DNA of 5,774 nucleotides, from assembly GCA_023660035.1 (NCBI GenBank), contig JAGXOF010000063.1, positions 1 to 5,774 of the forward strand. Reading direction: 5' to 3'. Made by a program: the position numbers and the translations under genes. Shown here in pieces: positions 5,334 to 5,774 of the stretch. The notes beneath the pieces were generated by a model that worked only from the letters and a program-made list of their open reading frames with translations, ran no database searches and was not told where the DNA came from. Position 1 is the stretch's first letter, and each line of letters begins with the position of its first letter. The stretch comes from Dehalococcoidia bacterium LH_S1. GTDB lineage: Bacteria; Chloroflexota; Dehalococcoidia; SZUA-161; SpSt-899.

Positions 5334-5387
5334 GCCTGACTTGTAATGCTTAGGATCCCATATTATCGGCATAATTGTGTTTACACA

Positions 5388-5738
5388 CTAGGCGAAATCT
5401 CCTTTACACTTTGACCGGGCTGCGGAGCTTGAAAGCTCATGCACCAAGGACGCCAGCATCAGCAGGTCTTTAACACGGAACAACGATCTCCCGGCCGATA
5501 TCACCACAAAAGGGTCCGGTGTCGCAATACTGGTCCAGATTGCCGGCAGGGAACGCAGGCGACCATCCTGGTCGTGGAAAGATACCCGCTCCTCGCTCCA
5601 GGAATAACTATAGCTTATCAGCTCAAATTCCTGTCCATAGAGCGGATGGAAAGGGTGTACTACTCGGAAAAACCTCTTCGCACCCTCCGCTTTGGGTGCA
5701 ATTGATGACTTTGTCCAAAGGGAGAGTGGAAAGACCAT
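5388..5738 (-). CDS. DUF5372-like family protein
   Basis: The frame codes for up to 116 residues, with a recognisable core at about 25-100. This core runs FRVVHPFHPLYGQEFELISY, SWSEERVSFHD, GRLRSLPAIWTSI, DPFVVISAGRSLFRVKDLL. I recall this pattern as DUF5372, a small beta-rich family without known activity; the assignment is from memory. The first roughly 20 residues are not conserved in style and no clear RBS precedes the ATG at 5738, so a start further in is possible. An in-frame TGA lies upstream of the ATG. The gene is 111 bases upstream of the HTH gene in the same direction and, as I recall, occurs next to this type of recombinase elsewhere. It probably belongs to the cassette. A role in recombination control is speculation. 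Confidence 0.72.
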   Translation of the reverse strand: MVFPLSLWTKSSIAPKAEGAKRFFRVVHPFHPLYGQEFELISYSYSWSEERVSFHDQDGRLRSLPAIWTSIATPDPFVVISAGRSLFRVKDLLMLASLVHELSSSAARSKCKGDFA

Positions 5739-5774
5739 ATCGGTGGCTACAGGACAGGATTGTCAGGACTTGTG

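Noticed and set aside
5277..5372. 32-residue N-terminal extension of the cassette HTH protein
   Set aside because: It would be translated from upstream of the promoter and across the palindrome, with no RBS; the ATG at 5276 has both promoter and RBS.
2750..5774. AGGACTT shared near 2750 and at the window end as a possible target-site duplication
   Set aside because: Seven bases are too short to mean anything here, and the right end of the cassette is not shown to be in the window.
1..5774. CRISPR array, tRNA or rRNA genes
   Set aside because: I see no regularly spaced direct repeats, tRNA cloverleaf or rRNA sequence on either strand.

Overview
The window reads as bacterial DNA. Most genes start behind strong Shine-Dalgarno sequences, one housekeeping gene (yajC, Sec translocon accessory) is present, and the rest is accessory or mobile DNA. 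The protein families (a DUF1670-like tandem pair, a DUF5372-like protein, a long zinc-ribbon serine recombinase) are ones I associate with anaerobic or uncultivated lineages such as Chloroflexota and Firmicutes. That placement is an impression; nothing here fixes the phylum.

Layout on the + strand: a short leader of unknown content (1-167); yajC (168-557) with an unusual lipobox-like N-terminus; a perfect 48-bp palindrome (588-635) separating it from what follows; and two overlapping paralogous helix-turn-helix genes of DUF1670 type (719-1546 and 1536-2294). The first of these has an inverted repeat across its promoter/RBS region. Next come a possible 36-codon ORF behind a near-ideal Shine-Dalgarno (2335-2445), a small potentially structured stretch, and the HTH-only N-terminal fragment of an IS481/IS3-like transposase (2512-2784). 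That fragment ends abruptly where the next element begins.

Layout on the - strand, read right to left: a DUF5372-like gene (5738-5388); a good promoter (TTGACA-17-CATAAT) embedded in a palindromic operator-like repeat; an HTH gene (5276-4785); an unrecognised small gene (4788-4489); and a serine recombinase (4495-2775). The last three overlap by a few bases each and look like one translationally coupled operon. The recombinase keeps its N-terminal catalytic domain and its C-terminal zinc-ribbon, coiled-coil and HTH regions. Between them, roughly a hundred or more residues are missing and the frame changes at about 4052-4056, so the copy is broken by an internal deletion.

Interpretation: an accessory region next to yajC, in the place where secD often lies, holds two layers. 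One is the DUF1670-like pair, perhaps a two-subunit DNA-binding system. The other is a four-gene serine-recombinase cassette that abuts, and probably truncated, an older insertion sequence. The cassette (DUF5372-like, HTH, small protein, recombinase) and the DUF1670-like pair are the best candidates for undescribed systems.
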